Part shown: piece by piece, positions 1 through 8,829 of the stretch | Layout: the number at the start of each line of letters is the position of its first letter | Numbering within the stretch: position 1 is the stretch's first letter | Source of the DNA: Komagataeibacter medellinensis NBRC 3288 | GTDB taxonomy: Bacteria; Pseudomonadota; Alphaproteobacteria; Acetobacterales; Acetobacteraceae | DNA length: 64,000 nucleotides | Direction: 5' to 3' | Assembly: GCF_000182745.2 (NCBI RefSeq) | Contig: NC_016027.1 | Coordinates: 1,952,001 to 2,016,000, forward strand | Notes under the pieces: generated by a model | Database searches by the model: none | Told to the model about the DNA's origin: nothing | The model's input: only the letters and a program-made list of their open reading frames with translations | Program-made: the position numbers and the translations under genes

Positions 1-888
1 CCGCTGGTGCAGCTGACCGTCTCGCGCATGATCCGCGACGCTGCGGCGTCGTGCCTGCCGTTCTCGCAATTGGGCGGGATGGTGCTTGGCATCCGCGCCA
101 CATGTTCGAGCGACCTGTTTGCAGGAGCGAAGGGCCGGCATGTTGACGGGAGCGAGGCCGCCTGCGCCAACCTGGTGGACATCACCACCGAGGTGATGGG
201 CCAGATCCTGTTCATCCTGACCGCCGTGCTGTGCCTGGTCGCCCACCAGCAGTCCAGCCCGTTCGCCCGTCCCGTCATTATCGGGCTGGTGCTGCTCAGC
301 CTGGGAATCGGCGGGTTCATCTATACCCAGCGCCGTGGCGGCGACCTGCTCAAACGCGTGGGCCGCAAACTGGGCCACAACATGGCCGCCCAATGGCAGG
401 ACGCCATGCTCAGCAGCGCCGACAGCATACAGGAACGCTTCGACGCCATATGGTCACACCCCGGCCGCATCATTCAGGGCGCGCTCCTGCATTATGTGGG
501 CTGGCTGGGCAGTGCCGCCACCATCTGGATTGCCTATTATTTCCTGGGTGCGCATCTGGGCTTCAGCGGCGCCGTGGCGATCGAGGGCGTGGCCTGCGGC
601 ATCATGTCCGTCTCGTTCCTGGTGCCTGCGGGCCTGGGTGTGCAGGAAGCGGCCTATATCGCGCTGGGTTCGGCCTTTGGCATTGCGCCATCTGTCTCGC
701 TGGGACTGTCGCTGCTACGGCGCGGGCGGGAACTGGTCATTGGCATTCCCATGCTGCTGCTGTGGCAGGGCATGGAAATGCGTGCCCTACGCCGCAAGGA
801 AGGCAATATCCCGCCAGCGGAGGGGAATGGCGCACCTGCCGCCTCCCCCGTCGTGCTGCAAAAGCCCCACGACCCCACGCGCAAGTAA
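1..888 (+). CDS. HpnL-like integral membrane protein, 5' end outside the window
   Basis: The reading frame is open at base 1, so the N-terminus lies upstream. The visible part has several hydrophobic segments and the family block LVPAGLGVQEAAYIALG followed by LSLLRRGRELVIGIP. This is typical of the lysylphosphatidylglycerol synthase transmembrane-domain (UPF0104) family, which includes the hopanoid-associated protein HpnL. The last 35 or so residues are polar and probably cytoplasmic. A second member of the family lies at 7744-8754 beside hpnN, so this may be a paralogue with a role in envelope lipids. The exact function is not known. tyrC follows 45 bases downstream on the same strand and may be cotranscribed. 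Confidence 0.75.
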   Translation, partial: PLVQLTVSRMIRDAAASCLPFSQLGGMVLGIRATCSSDLFAGAKGRHVDGSEAACANLVDITTEVMGQILFILTAVLCLVAHQQSSPFARPVIIGLVLLSLGIGGFIYTQRRGGDLLKRVGRKLGHNMAAQWQDAMLSSADSIQERFDAIWSHPGRIIQGALLHYVGWLGSAATIWIAYYFLGAHLGFSGAVAIEGVACGIMSVSFLVPAGLGVQEAAYIALGSAFGIAPSVSLGLSLLRRGRELVIGIPMLLLWQGMEMRALRRKEGNIPPAEGNGAPAASPVVLQKPHDPTRK

Positions 889-933
889 CATTCCCCTCCC
901 GTGAACCCAAAAAGCCGGACAGACCACCGCGCC

Positions 934-1836
934 ATGACGGACCAGTCTTACCCCCTGTTTGATACACTGGCCGTTATCGGCCCTGGCCTGATCGGCTCAT
1001 CCATCCTGCGGCGCGCGATGGAAGACCGGCGCATCGCACGCAGGCTGGTGGCGTGCGACATCAACCCTGAAGTGCGCGCCCGCGTGGCCGAACTGGGCAT
1101 TGCCGACGCAGTGGAGGCCGACCCCGCCACGGCTGCGCGTGATGCGGACTGCGTGATCATATGCGTGCCGGTGGGTGCGATTGCCATGGTCGCGGCACAG
1201 GTCATGCCGACCATGAAACCCGGCGCCATCCTGAGCGAGGTGGGATCGGTCAAGATCACGGTCATGGAAGCGATGCAGCCGCTGCTGGCGCAGTATCCCG
1301 ATATTGCCTTCATCCCCGCACACCCCATGGCGGGCACGGAATTCTCCGGCCCCGATGCCGGTTTCGCCACCCTGTTCGAGGACAGGTGGTGCCTGCTGAC
1401 CCCACCGGCCAGTACCCCGGCCCCCGCCATCGCCCGCATCACCACCCTGTGGGAGATGATGGGTGCCCGCGTGCGCGACATGACGGTGGAACACCATGAC
1501 CGGGTATGCGCAATCGTAAGCCACCTGCCGCATCTGCTGGCTTTCACCATATGCGGGACGGCGGATGACCTGGCGGATGAAACCCGATCGGAAGTGCTGG
1601 ACTTCGCGGCATCGGGCTTTCGGGACTTCACGCGCATCGCAGCGTCGGACCCCACCATGTGGCGCGACATCTTTCTCAACAACCGCGAGGCGCTGCTGGA
1701 CATGCTCGACCGCTTCATTGCAGATGCGCAGGCCATGGGGGACGCCATCCGCACCGGTAATGAGGATGTGATCGTAAGCCGCATCCAGCGCGGCCGCGCC
1801 ATCCGGCGCAGCCTGATCGAGAATCGTCAGGCCTGA
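934..1836 (+). CDS. tyrC: Prephenate/arogenate dehydrogenase
   Basis: A 300-residue NAD(P)-dependent dehydrogenase of the TyrA family, which oxidatively decarboxylates prephenate or arogenate in tyrosine synthesis. The Rossmann motif GPGLIGSS is at residues 16-23. HPMAGTEFSG, from about residue 130, and EHHDRVCAIVSHLPHLLA, from about 186, are family substrate-binding signatures. There is no fused chorismate mutase or ACT domain, so this is the short monofunctional form common in alphaproteobacteria. An in-frame GTG at 901 would add 11 polar residues. I prefer ATG 934 because the Rossmann strand then begins close to the N-terminus; neither start has a clear ribosome binding site. Whether it prefers prephenate or arogenate cannot be read from the sequence. 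Confidence 0.88.
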   Translation: MTDQSYPLFDTLAVIGPGLIGSSILRRAMEDRRIARRLVACDINPEVRARVAELGIADAVEADPATAARDADCVIICVPVGAIAMVAAQVMPTMKPGAILSEVGSVKITVMEAMQPLLAQYPDIAFIPAHPMAGTEFSGPDAGFATLFEDRWCLLTPPASTPAPAIARITTLWEMMGARVRDMTVEHHDRVCAIVSHLPHLLAFTICGTADDLADETRSEVLDFAASGFRDFTRIAASDPTMWRDIFLNNREALLDMLDRFIADAQAMGDAIRTGNEDVIVSRIQRGRAIRRSLIENRQA

Positions 1837-1837
1837 A

Positions 1838-1869
1838 AACGAAAAGAAGTTTTTGGTGCAGCTTTTTGA
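1838..1869 (+). repeat. Truncated copy (a) of the dispersed three-way-junction repeat
   Basis: Only the left outer arm and part of the first hairpin (AAGTTTTTGGTGCAGCTTTTTGA) are present, starting at the tyrC stop codon. The IS5-type element at 1870 abuts it, so the insertion appears to have removed or displaced the rest of this copy. Confidence 0.7.
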
Positions 1870-2347
1870 GGCCTGTTTGGAATCGGGTTTTCTAAAGGGC
1901 CGCAATGCGTTTCAAAGTTGAGATGGATCGCTTCATCCTGACCGATGCCCAATGGGCGAAAATGGAACCGCTATGCCTTGGCAAGAAGACGGATCGGGGA
2001 TGCAGCGGGAAGGATAATCGCCTCTTTATCGAAGCGGTCTTATGGATAGCGCGGACCGGTGGATTTCGAGGGAATTCTTGCTGACAAGGCGTTTGACGTC
2101 CACTGGATCGTGGACGCCCTACACGCGCAAGGCACCTGCGTGGTTATTCCCCAGCGCAAAAACCGCATCGACAGGCGCCCCTTCGATGGCGCCCTGTTCA
2201 AAGCACGCCATCTCATCAAGAACGTCTTCTGCAAGCTCAAGGAGTTCAGCCGCATCGCCATGCGAAGCGAGAAGACTGACAGATCATGCGCAGCCATGAT
2301 CTCTCTCGTTAGCGCAGTCATCAATTCAAGATAATTCCCAACAGGCC
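1870..2347 (+). mobile_element. IS5-family insertion sequence, internally deleted copy
   Basis: The element is bounded by imperfect terminal inverted repeats GGCCTGTTTGGAAT (1870-1883) and ATTCCCAACAGGCC (2334-2347). It is 478 bp long. Compared with the second copy at 21460-22117 it lacks 340 bp between two 8-bp direct repeats CGGACCGG, of which one copy remains at 2052-2059. Restoring the 340 bp gives about 818 bp, a normal length for the two-frame IS5 subgroup. No clear target duplication is seen. It cannot encode a functional transposase. Confidence 0.85.
1905..2334 (+). pseudogene. IS5-family transposase remnant with internal deletion
   Basis: The N-terminal part reads MRFKVEMDRFILTDAQWAKM and continues to VLWIARTG. 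After the deletion joint at 2052-2059 the frame changes. The C-terminal part (2059-2334) gives GILADKAFDVHWIVDALHAQ, then HLIKNVFCKLKEFSRIAMR, the IS5-family catalytic-domain end. The central catalytic segment is lost, so this is a dead gene. Confidence 0.85.
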
Positions 2348-2363
2348 CGGATAAATATTAAAG

Positions 2364-2448
2364 TAAACAGTTTCTGGGTGCCCCCTTTTTTCAAAAAGCG
2401 GCGTTCTTTCAAAGCTTTTTGAAAAAATCTTCACCAAAAACTTTTCTC
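2364..2448 (-). repeat. Copy (b) of the dispersed three-way-junction repeat, inverted orientation
   Basis: The outer arms are GTTTCTGGGTG and CACCAAAAACTTTTC. Between them are a G+C-containing hairpin (CCCCTTTTTTCAAAAAGCGG) and an AAGCTTTTT-type hairpin, in the reverse order to copies c and i. It sits between the IS remnant and the radA promoter region. Confidence 0.75.
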
Positions 2449-2517
2449 CGTTTGGCTAAGCGGCCGGTTGTTCCATATATGTGATATACACGATCTGTTC
2501 TTGTCCAAGGAGCCATC

Positions 2518-3924
2518 ATGGCGCGTCGGCCCGCTAACCGTTTTGTCTGTCAGTCCTGCGGGGCGGTGTTTTCCAAGTGGTCGGGCCGGTGCGATGCCTG
2601 TGGTGCGTGGAACAGTATTGTCGAGGAAACGGTCGAACCCACCGCAACCGGCGGTACCAATGCCCGCAGGCGCACCGGCGCGCGGATCAATCTTGTGGGC
2701 CTTGGCGGGGATACGCCGCCGCCACCACGCATTGAAACCTGTATCGGTGAACTTGATCGCGTACTGGGCGGTGGGCTTGTGCCAGCATCGGTCGTGCTGG
2801 TGGGGGGGGATCCTGGTATCGGCAAGTCCACGTTGCTACTGCAGGGTGCGTGTGCGCTGGCGCGTGCCGGGCGCAAGGTCATGTACATTTCGGGCGAGGA
2901 AGCGGTGGACCAGATCCGCCTGCGTGCCCGCAGGCTGGGGCTGGAAGCGCCCACGCTGGAACTCGCCGCCGCTATCAACGTGGCCGATATTGCCGCAACA
3001 CTGGATGCGGAAAAGGATCTGGCGCTGGTCGTGATCGACTCGATCCAGACCATGTGGATGGAAACGGTGGAAAGCGCACCCGGCACCGTAAGCCAGGTCC
3101 GCGCCTGTGCGTTTGAACTGATCCGCCTGGCCAAGCAGCGCGGCTTCAGCCTGATCCTTGTGGGCCACGTGACCAAGGAAGGCGCACTGGCAGGCCCGCG
3201 CGTGCTGGAACACATGGTTGATGCGGTCATGTATTTTGAAGGCGATCGCGGGCACCAGTTCCGTATCCTGCGCGCGGCCAAGAACCGCTTTGGCGCAACT
3301 GACGAAATCGGCGTGTTCGCCATGACCGATCAGGGGTTGGAGGAAGTGCCCAATCCTTCCGCCCTGTTCCTGGCCGAACGGCGCGGGCATATCGCGGGCT
3401 CTGCCGTGTTCGCGGGCATGGAGGGTACGCGCCCCGTGCTGCTGGAAGTGCAGGCCCTGCTTTCCCCCAAGGCAGGGGATGGCGGGGCGCGGCGTGCGGT
3501 CGTGGGGTGGGATACCGGGCGGCTGAACATGCTGCTGGCCGTGCTGGAAGCCCGCTGTGGCATCAAGCTCAACGCCATGGATGTCCATCTCAATATCGCA
3601 GGCGGCCTGCGCGTTGGGGAGCCTGCGGCCGACATGGCCGTGGCCGCGGCCCTTGTGTCCGCCGCAACCGGTCAGCCCACCAGTGCCGGTTCGGTCTATT
3701 TTGGCGAGGTTGGCCTGTCAGGCGAGATCCGTCAGGTCTCGCAACCTGATACACGGCTTAAGGAAGCCCACAAGCTGGGCTTCGAGCACGCTTTCCTGCC
3801 GCGTCGTATCGCACGCGGTAACCGTAAGCCCACGGCCCCGGACGGTCTGGGCATACAGGAAATCGGCCATCTGGGAGATCTTGTCAGCCTGTTCACGGCC
3901 GGAATGGAGGAGGCCGAGGCGTGA
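2518..3924 (+). CDS. radA: DNA repair protein RadA (Sms)
   Basis: A RecA-related ATPase that helps branch migration of recombination intermediates in the cytoplasm. The 468 residues show the full family order: a four-cysteine zinc finger (C11, C14, C25, C28), Walker A GGDPGIGKS at 96-104, the RadA-specific KNRFG motif at 255-259, and a C-terminal Lon-like domain. The ATG is preceded by AAGGAG at about seven bases, which fixes the start. Its stop overlaps the GTG start of the next gene, so the two are translated in tandem. Confidence 0.97.
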   Translation: MARRPANRFVCQSCGAVFSKWSGRCDACGAWNSIVEETVEPTATGGTNARRRTGARINLVGLGGDTPPPPRIETCIGELDRVLGGGLVPASVVLVGGDPGIGKSTLLLQGACALARAGRKVMYISGEEAVDQIRLRARRLGLEAPTLELAAAINVADIAATLDAEKDLALVVIDSIQTMWMETVESAPGTVSQVRACAFELIRLAKQRGFSLILVGHVTKEGALAGPRVLEHMVDAVMYFEGDRGHQFRILRAAKNRFGATDEIGVFAMTDQGLEEVPNPSALFLAERRGHIAGSAVFAGMEGTRPVLLEVQALLSPKAGDGGARRAVVGWDTGRLNMLLAVLEARCGIKLNAMDVHLNIAGGLRVGEPAADMAVAAALVSAATGQPTSAGSVYFGEVGLSGEIRQVSQPDTRLKEAHKLGFEHAFLPRRIARGNRKPTAPDGLGIQEIGHLGDLVSLFTAGMEEAEA

Positions 3925-4547
3925 GCGCGCCCGAACGCTTCATGCTGCGTGAACCCGTAATGCTGGAGCGCGACATAAAGAAAAGTATATTTCTGGCACA
4001 GGCAGCCCCCGTTTCCACCCCGACGGAAGCCATGGAATTCATAGCCTCCGTCAGCGATCCCGACGCCACCCATAACTGCTGGGCCTACCTGATCGGCCAG
4101 ACCTATCGCAGTGATGATGCGGGGGAACCCGGCGGCACGGCGGGCCGCCCCATCCTGCAGGTGATCGAGGGGCAGGGTTTCGACCGCACCGTAGTCGTGG
4201 TTACGCGGTGGTTTGGCGGCACCAAGCTGGGGGTGGGCGGTCTGGTGCGTGCCTATGGCGGCACGGCGGCGGAATGCCTGCGTACTGCCCCCCGCGTCCC
4301 GATCGTGGACATGGTGGATCTGACCTTTACCTGCGGTTTTTCCGAACATGCCCTGCTGCGTGCGCGGCTGGAAAGCATGGACTGCCAGATCGTGGGCGAG
4401 GATTTTGGTGCGGCAGGTGTCGGCATGCATGTTGCTCTGCCCACGATACGAGAGGCGGAGGTCCGCACCCGCATTACCGACATCACCCGTGGGCAGGCGG
4501 TAATCCGCGTGGTGGAAGAAGATGTAGGTCAGGGTGTTGGAGACTAA
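3921..4547 (+). CDS. YigZ/IMPACT family protein (UPF0029)
   Basis: A 208-residue protein with the family signature GTAGRPILQVIEG followed by VVVVTRWFGGTKLGVGGLVR. Relatives are linked to control of translation or to proteolysis, but the molecular role is unsettled. The GTG start at 3921 overlaps the radA stop codon, indicating translational coupling. The C-terminal part resembles the second, ferredoxin-like domain of the family. Confidence 0.9.
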   Translation: MSAPERFMLREPVMLERDIKKSIFLAQAAPVSTPTEAMEFIASVSDPDATHNCWAYLIGQTYRSDDAGEPGGTAGRPILQVIEGQGFDRTVVVVTRWFGGTKLGVGGLVRAYGGTAAECLRTAPRVPIVDMVDLTFTCGFSEHALLRARLESMDCQIVGEDFGAAGVGMHVALPTIREAEVRTRITDITRGQAVIRVVEEDVGQGVGD

Positions 4548-4606
4548 CGGCATTGTCGCTATGTCAGACAGCGTTTCACGTTCAGCATACGGAAAAAAGA
4601 CAAGCC

Positions 4607-4858
4607 ATGACCGATACCCCGCCGGACCGTCTGTCCGTCAATCCCGCCAGCGCCTTTTATAACGAGTCCCTGCTTGATCGCGGCATTGGCGTGCGCTTCA
4701 AGGGCGTTGAGAAAACCAATGTCGAGGAATACTGCATCAGCGAAGGCTGGGTGCGCCTGGCGGTGGGGCGTGCCACGGACCGCTTTGGCAACCCGATGAC
4801 CATGAAGGTCACAGGTCCGGTCGAGGTCTGGTTCAAGACCAGCGCAGAAAGCGAATAA
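4607..4858 (+). CDS. DUF3297 family small protein
   Basis: An 83-residue protein starting MTDTPPDRLSVNPASAFYNE and continuing through GVRFKGVEKTNVEEYCISEG, a pattern I recognise as DUF3297, a family common in proteobacteria and of unknown function. It has no signal peptide or membrane segment. It follows the YigZ gene after 59 bases on the same strand and is followed at once by repeat copy c and a strong terminator. Confidence 0.85.
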   Translation: MTDTPPDRLSVNPASAFYNESLLDRGIGVRFKGVEKTNVEEYCISEGWVRLAVGRATDRFGNPMTMKVTGPVEVWFKTSAESE

Positions 4859-4864
4859 AAGGAT

Positions 4865-4944
4865 AAAAGTTTTTGGTGAAGCTTTTTTCAAAAAGCTTTG
4901 AAAGAATACCGCCTTTTTGAAAAATGGCGGCACCCAAAAATTTT
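4865..4944 (+). repeat. Copy (c) of the dispersed three-way-junction repeat
   Basis: An almost complete copy. The outer arms are AAAAGTTTTTGGTG and CACCCAAAAATTTTT. Hairpin 1 is AAGCTTTTTTCAAAAAGCTT; hairpin 2 is CCGCCTTTTTGAAAAATGG. It starts seven bases after the DUF3297 stop, in the junction with the convergent hpnN. Confidence 0.85.
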
Positions 4945-4950
4945 TCCATG

Positions 4951-4986
4951 AAAAAAGGCCGCCCCCATCGGGATGCGGCCTTTTTT
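4951..4986. terminator. Bidirectional rho-independent terminator
   Basis: A perfect stem AAAAAAGGCCGC / GCGGCCTTTTTT closes a 12-base loop, giving U-runs in both directions. It sits between the convergent DUF3297 gene and hpnN and can end both transcripts. Confidence 0.88.
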
Positions 4987-5006
4987 GTCTTCCCTGTTAG
5001 GGGGCG

Positions 5007-7601
5007 TCATTCCTTGTCGATCGCGCGCTTGGGCAGCAGGGCGGGCACAAAGACCAGCGTCGCCACCAGCGTGCAGGCCAGCGAGAGCAGTAGCAGGCGG
5101 CCCATACTGGCTGTGCCCGGATGGTGCGATGCCGCCAGCGAGCCGAACGCCGTGCCCGTGGTCAGCGCCGAGAACAGCACCGCGCGCGCCGTCGGGCTGG
5201 ACAGCGGCGAGGTGATGCCCGCCCGCCAGTTCATGACGAAGTAGATGTTGAACGACACACCCACCCCCAGCAGCAGGGGGAGTGCGATGATGTTGGCGAA
5301 GTTCAGCTGCTCGGGCACCACGATGATCAGGATGACCGTCATCAGTGCCGAGAGCAGCAGGGGGGCAAGCACCAGCGCCGTATCAAGCAGCCTGCGCAGG
5401 GCGACGGCCAGAATGATGGCGATCATGACAATGGCCGCCGCCGCCGCCGTGACAAAGGCGTGCACCATTGTTGCGGCACTCTGCACGATGTCGATGGCGG
5501 AACCCGCGGCCATCGGGGCAATCTTCTGGATCTCGCTGACATAGATATGCAGCGCGTGGTTGCCCTTCATCTCTTTTGTCGGGTGCACCTCGACCAGCGC
5601 GCGACCGTCAGGCAGCAGGTAGTCCCGTGCCAGTTGCTGCGGCACGTCGGTAATGCTGACCGGCTTGACCTGCAACATGTCGCGCAGCATGTCGAGCTGC
5701 ATGGGCAGGAAGCGCACCAGTGCTTCATTGGTGGCCAGGATACGCTTGTCATCCGTCTGGGACAGATGGGCAAGGGCGGACTGGATACGCCGCAGCGGGT
5801 CGCCTGCGGGCAGCTTGTCCAGTACGCCGCCCAGTGCAGCCGCGGTCTTGGCGGCGGCGGCCTTCAGTTCGGCCGCATCCGGTGCCGGTTTGGGGTTAGG
5901 TACGATCAGGGTGGGCAGCATAATGCTGGCGGCATCCTGTATCAGCGGCAGCTTGGTCTTCTGGTCGGCCGGCACGAGGGAGCCGAGCCACAGCGCGTCA
6001 TGCACCATCGGCAGGGCGGAAACCTTGTCCGACATGGCGGCGGCCTGATCCAGGCCGGGCATCAGGATATCCACTGTATAGGGCGAATACTGTGGTTCGG
6101 ACATCAGCATGCCCAGCGTGACCATACCTTCGGATTTCGGGTTCTTGGTATGCAGCGGGTCGGCATCGAAGGTCAGGCGCGGCACCAGCGCCACGCCCAC
6201 CAGCGCAACCGCGACAAATGCCGCCAGTATGGGCTTGCGGTGGTGGCGGATGGCCTTATCCACCGGGCGTGCCCAGCCAAAGCCGATTGTGCCATGCCCC
6301 GCCGTGGGGCGGAACAGCCGCAGCAGGGCAGGCAGCAGCGTAAGCGTGCACAGGAATGCAAACACCATGCCAAAGCCCGCGATCAGCCCAAGTTGGGCCA
6401 CGCCGACAAAGGCGGTGGGCGTAAAGGCCAGGAAGCCCGCCGATGTCGCCATGGCGGCAACAAGAATCTGGTGGCCGGTCTCGTTACCTGTCTGCTCCAG
6501 CGCCTGCACAATGCCCGGCGCCGACCCGTCGGGCAGCGCCTGCGCGCGAAAGCGGACCGAAAACTGGATGGCAAAATCCACTGCGATACCAACGAACAGG
6601 ATGGCGAACGCCACTGAGATCAGGTTCAGCTTGCCCACCACAATGGCCGCGAAGCCCGTGGTCAGCAGCAGGCCCGAGACCAGTGTGATGATGATGGGCA
6701 CGATTACCCGCCACGTATGCACGGCAAGGACCAGCCACAACGAGACCAGAACCAGAGAGCCGAGCAGCCCTGCCACCATGCCCTCGGCCACGGTGGCGAA
6801 TTCCTCGTCCGCGATCTGGGTGTCACCCGTTATATGGACATGTGCCCGCCCGCTTTTGACAAAGGGCAGAGCATTGGCGGCTTCGCGGATCGCATCGGCC
6901 GCGGCACCGCCGGGCTGGAAGGAATCATAATCTAGCTTGGGCTGGGTCACGACAAACTGGAACTTGCCCCCAAGGTCGGCCAGATCTCCCGCCAGCAGCC
7001 GCTCCCACGAAAGGGGTTCGGGCGTGCTGGACACGGCATGCTCCAGCGTGGTGGCAAAACCGTCCAGCGCCGGGCGGAAGGGGCCAAGGTCGGCCTGCCC
7101 CTGGTTTATGCCCAGCGCGATCAGGTTCAGCGCATCGAACAGCCCACGCCCCGATGGGTCGGCGGCCAGTTCGCTCAGGAAGGGCTGAGCGGTGATGGTG
7201 GTGTTGAGCACGCGCTCCAGTGCCTTGGGGTCAAGGAACATCAGCCCGTTGCGCACAAGGTAGGGATCGGTCTGCGGTGTGGTGACGTAATTGAAATGGG
7301 TGTGGTCATCGCGCAGCCTTGCCGCCAGCGCCAGCGCGGTCTGCTGGGCTTCCTCGGGCAGGGCGGCGTCGATTACGGCAACAAGCTGGTCCTGCTTCTG
7401 GGGGAACAGGCGACCCATCTCTTCGGAGCGTTTCTTCCAGTCCAGCGAGGACGAGAACATCTGGTCCGTATCGGTTGTGACACCAAGCAGCGCATAGCTG
7501 GCATAGGTCGCCCCCGTGATCAGGAGCGCAAAGGCCACCACGACCGCAATGGCATGACGGGAACAGAAAGCGACAAGACGCCCAAGCGGTACCGATAGCA
7601 T
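5007..7601 (-). CDS. hpnN: Hopanoid transporter HpnN (RND/MMPL family)
   Basis: An 864-residue inner-membrane protein with the two-repeat layout of MMPL/RND exporters: one N-terminal helix, a large periplasmic domain, five or six helices (for example ILFVGIAVDFAIQFSVRFR), then the same pattern again, ending in helices around IALPLLLGVGVSFNIYFVMN. The overall sequence matches HpnN, which moves hopanoids to the outer membrane. Its neighbour at 7744-8754 is HpnL-like, which supports the hopanoid assignment. Squalene-hopene cyclase and other hpn enzymes are not in the window. Confidence 0.88.
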   Translation of the reverse strand: MLSVPLGRLVAFCSRHAIAVVVAFALLITGATYASYALLGVTTDTDQMFSSSLDWKKRSEEMGRLFPQKQDQLVAVIDAALPEEAQQTALALAARLRDDHTHFNYVTTPQTDPYLVRNGLMFLDPKALERVLNTTITAQPFLSELAADPSGRGLFDALNLIALGINQGQADLGPFRPALDGFATTLEHAVSSTPEPLSWERLLAGDLADLGGKFQFVVTQPKLDYDSFQPGGAAADAIREAANALPFVKSGRAHVHITGDTQIADEEFATVAEGMVAGLLGSLVLVSLWLVLAVHTWRVIVPIIITLVSGLLLTTGFAAIVVGKLNLISVAFAILFVGIAVDFAIQFSVRFRAQALPDGSAPGIVQALEQTGNETGHQILVAAMATSAGFLAFTPTAFVGVAQLGLIAGFGMVFAFLCTLTLLPALLRLFRPTAGHGTIGFGWARPVDKAIRHHRKPILAAFVAVALVGVALVPRLTFDADPLHTKNPKSEGMVTLGMLMSEPQYSPYTVDILMPGLDQAAAMSDKVSALPMVHDALWLGSLVPADQKTKLPLIQDAASIMLPTLIVPNPKPAPDAAELKAAAAKTAAALGGVLDKLPAGDPLRRIQSALAHLSQTDDKRILATNEALVRFLPMQLDMLRDMLQVKPVSITDVPQQLARDYLLPDGRALVEVHPTKEMKGNHALHIYVSEIQKIAPMAAGSAIDIVQSAATMVHAFVTAAAAAIVMIAIILAVALRRLLDTALVLAPLLLSALMTVILIIVVPEQLNFANIIALPLLLGVGVSFNIYFVMNWRAGITSPLSSPTARAVLFSALTTGTAFGSLAASHHPGTASMGRLLLLSLACTLVATLVFVPALLPKRAIDKE

Positions 7602-7743
7602 GACGAGTATTCAGCCCTTCAGAAACCCACGCCGTGCCGCATGGAGCGCGGCAGTCGGTGAAGAAGCCCGGTTTGGCCCATGATGTGGCCCCTATGCAAG
7701 GTGGTTCTTTATTACACTCTGTACCGCGCGGCCCGTCATCACA

Positions 7744-8754
7744 TCATGACCGACCGGTCATGTGTATTTCCTTGGCGGTGGCAGGATCTGGGCGTACCCA
7801 GCGCATTTCCATCACCTGCCATGCCACGAGCGAGGGCAGCCCCCATGCAATCTCGCGCAGACGCTTGATGAGCGAGAGCGCGATGCCTGCCTGCGGGGAC
7901 AGCCCGAACAGCCCGCCGATGATGACATACCCCCCTTCCGACACGCCAAGAGCACCCGGTACGGCAAATCCCGCCGACTTCGCAGCCTGGCCCACGCTTT
8001 CGATCACAAAACTGTCAGCAAGGGAAAGCGGGTGCCTCATGGCGTGCAGGACCACGAAAACCTCGAACGTGCCAAGCGACCAGCCCAGCAGTTGCATCGC
8101 CCCCGCGCGCAGCGAATTCTCGTGCGTACGGTATAGTGTCAGGATCTCGTCATGCAGACCACGGATGTCTTCTACCCCGTCCCATCCCAGATGGGCGGCA
8201 ATGCGTACCAGCAGCTTTTCCACCACTGAAACGGCACCCAGGTACTGACTGCCCAGAAAGACCGCACCCAGCGCAATGGCGGCCCCGGCACTTTCCATAA
8301 GTTCATCGGTAAGGGGAGAGCGGTTGACGAGGCAGAACAGCAACCCCAGCCCGATCAGGGTAAAGGTGACCTGACTGAGCAGTTCGATGGTCAGGTCGCA
8401 TATCGTGGAAGCCGCTGCGCGCCTGATGCCCAGCCCCTCGCGCCGGGCCAGCAGGCGGGTGGTAATCACCTCGCCGCCTACCTGGGCTACGGGCAGCAGG
8501 TTGTTGATCCCTTCACGCGCGCAGCGCAGGACAAAGAAATCGGTAAAGGCAAGGGGCGCGCGCCCGGTCTGGGCCAGAAGCCGCCATGCCTGGGCGGACG
8601 CACAGACCTGTGTGGCATGGAACGCGATGATGGCAGGAATGCTCCATCCCCCAGCCGCGACCAGGCCCAGAATATCATGCAGGCCGAAGCGTGCCAGCAT
8701 CCAGACCGCAAGGCCGATACCGAATGTCCCGGCGATAAAGGTGAACTGCCGCAT
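7744..8754 (-). CDS. hpnL: HpnL-like integral membrane protein
   Basis: A 336-residue protein with about eight hydrophobic helices and the UPF0104/lysylphosphatidylglycerol synthase transmembrane motifs: INNLLPVAQVGGEVITTRLL, then FAVPGALGVSEGGYVIIGGL, then a C-terminal LREIAWGLPSLVAWQVMEMR. This fits the hopanoid-associated HpnL. hpnN lies downstream on the same strand after about 140 bases. ribH ends 75 bases upstream, so read-through from the riboflavin operon is possible. It is distinct from, but clearly similar to, the partial gene at the left edge. Confidence 0.8.
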   Translation of the reverse strand: MRQFTFIAGTFGIGLAVWMLARFGLHDILGLVAAGGWSIPAIIAFHATQVCASAQAWRLLAQTGRAPLAFTDFFVLRCAREGINNLLPVAQVGGEVITTRLLARREGLGIRRAAASTICDLTIELLSQVTFTLIGLGLLFCLVNRSPLTDELMESAGAAIALGAVFLGSQYLGAVSVVEKLLVRIAAHLGWDGVEDIRGLHDEILTLYRTHENSLRAGAMQLLGWSLGTFEVFVVLHAMRHPLSLADSFVIESVGQAAKSAGFAVPGALGVSEGGYVIIGGLFGLSPQAGIALSLIKRLREIAWGLPSLVAWQVMEMRWVRPDPATAKEIHMTGRS

Positions 8755-8829
8755 CCGCCATCCCCATTGCTGTCCCTACAGGACCATGAGAGGACTGTTT
8801 TCAGCCGTTTCGCATGGGCCTGTCGTATT

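Noticed and set aside
5121-6617. Long open frame (498 codons) on the plus strand opposite hpnN
   Set aside because: Its composition (Gln, His, Arg rich) is that of an antisense shadow of a high-G+C gene, and hpnN has clear family homology.
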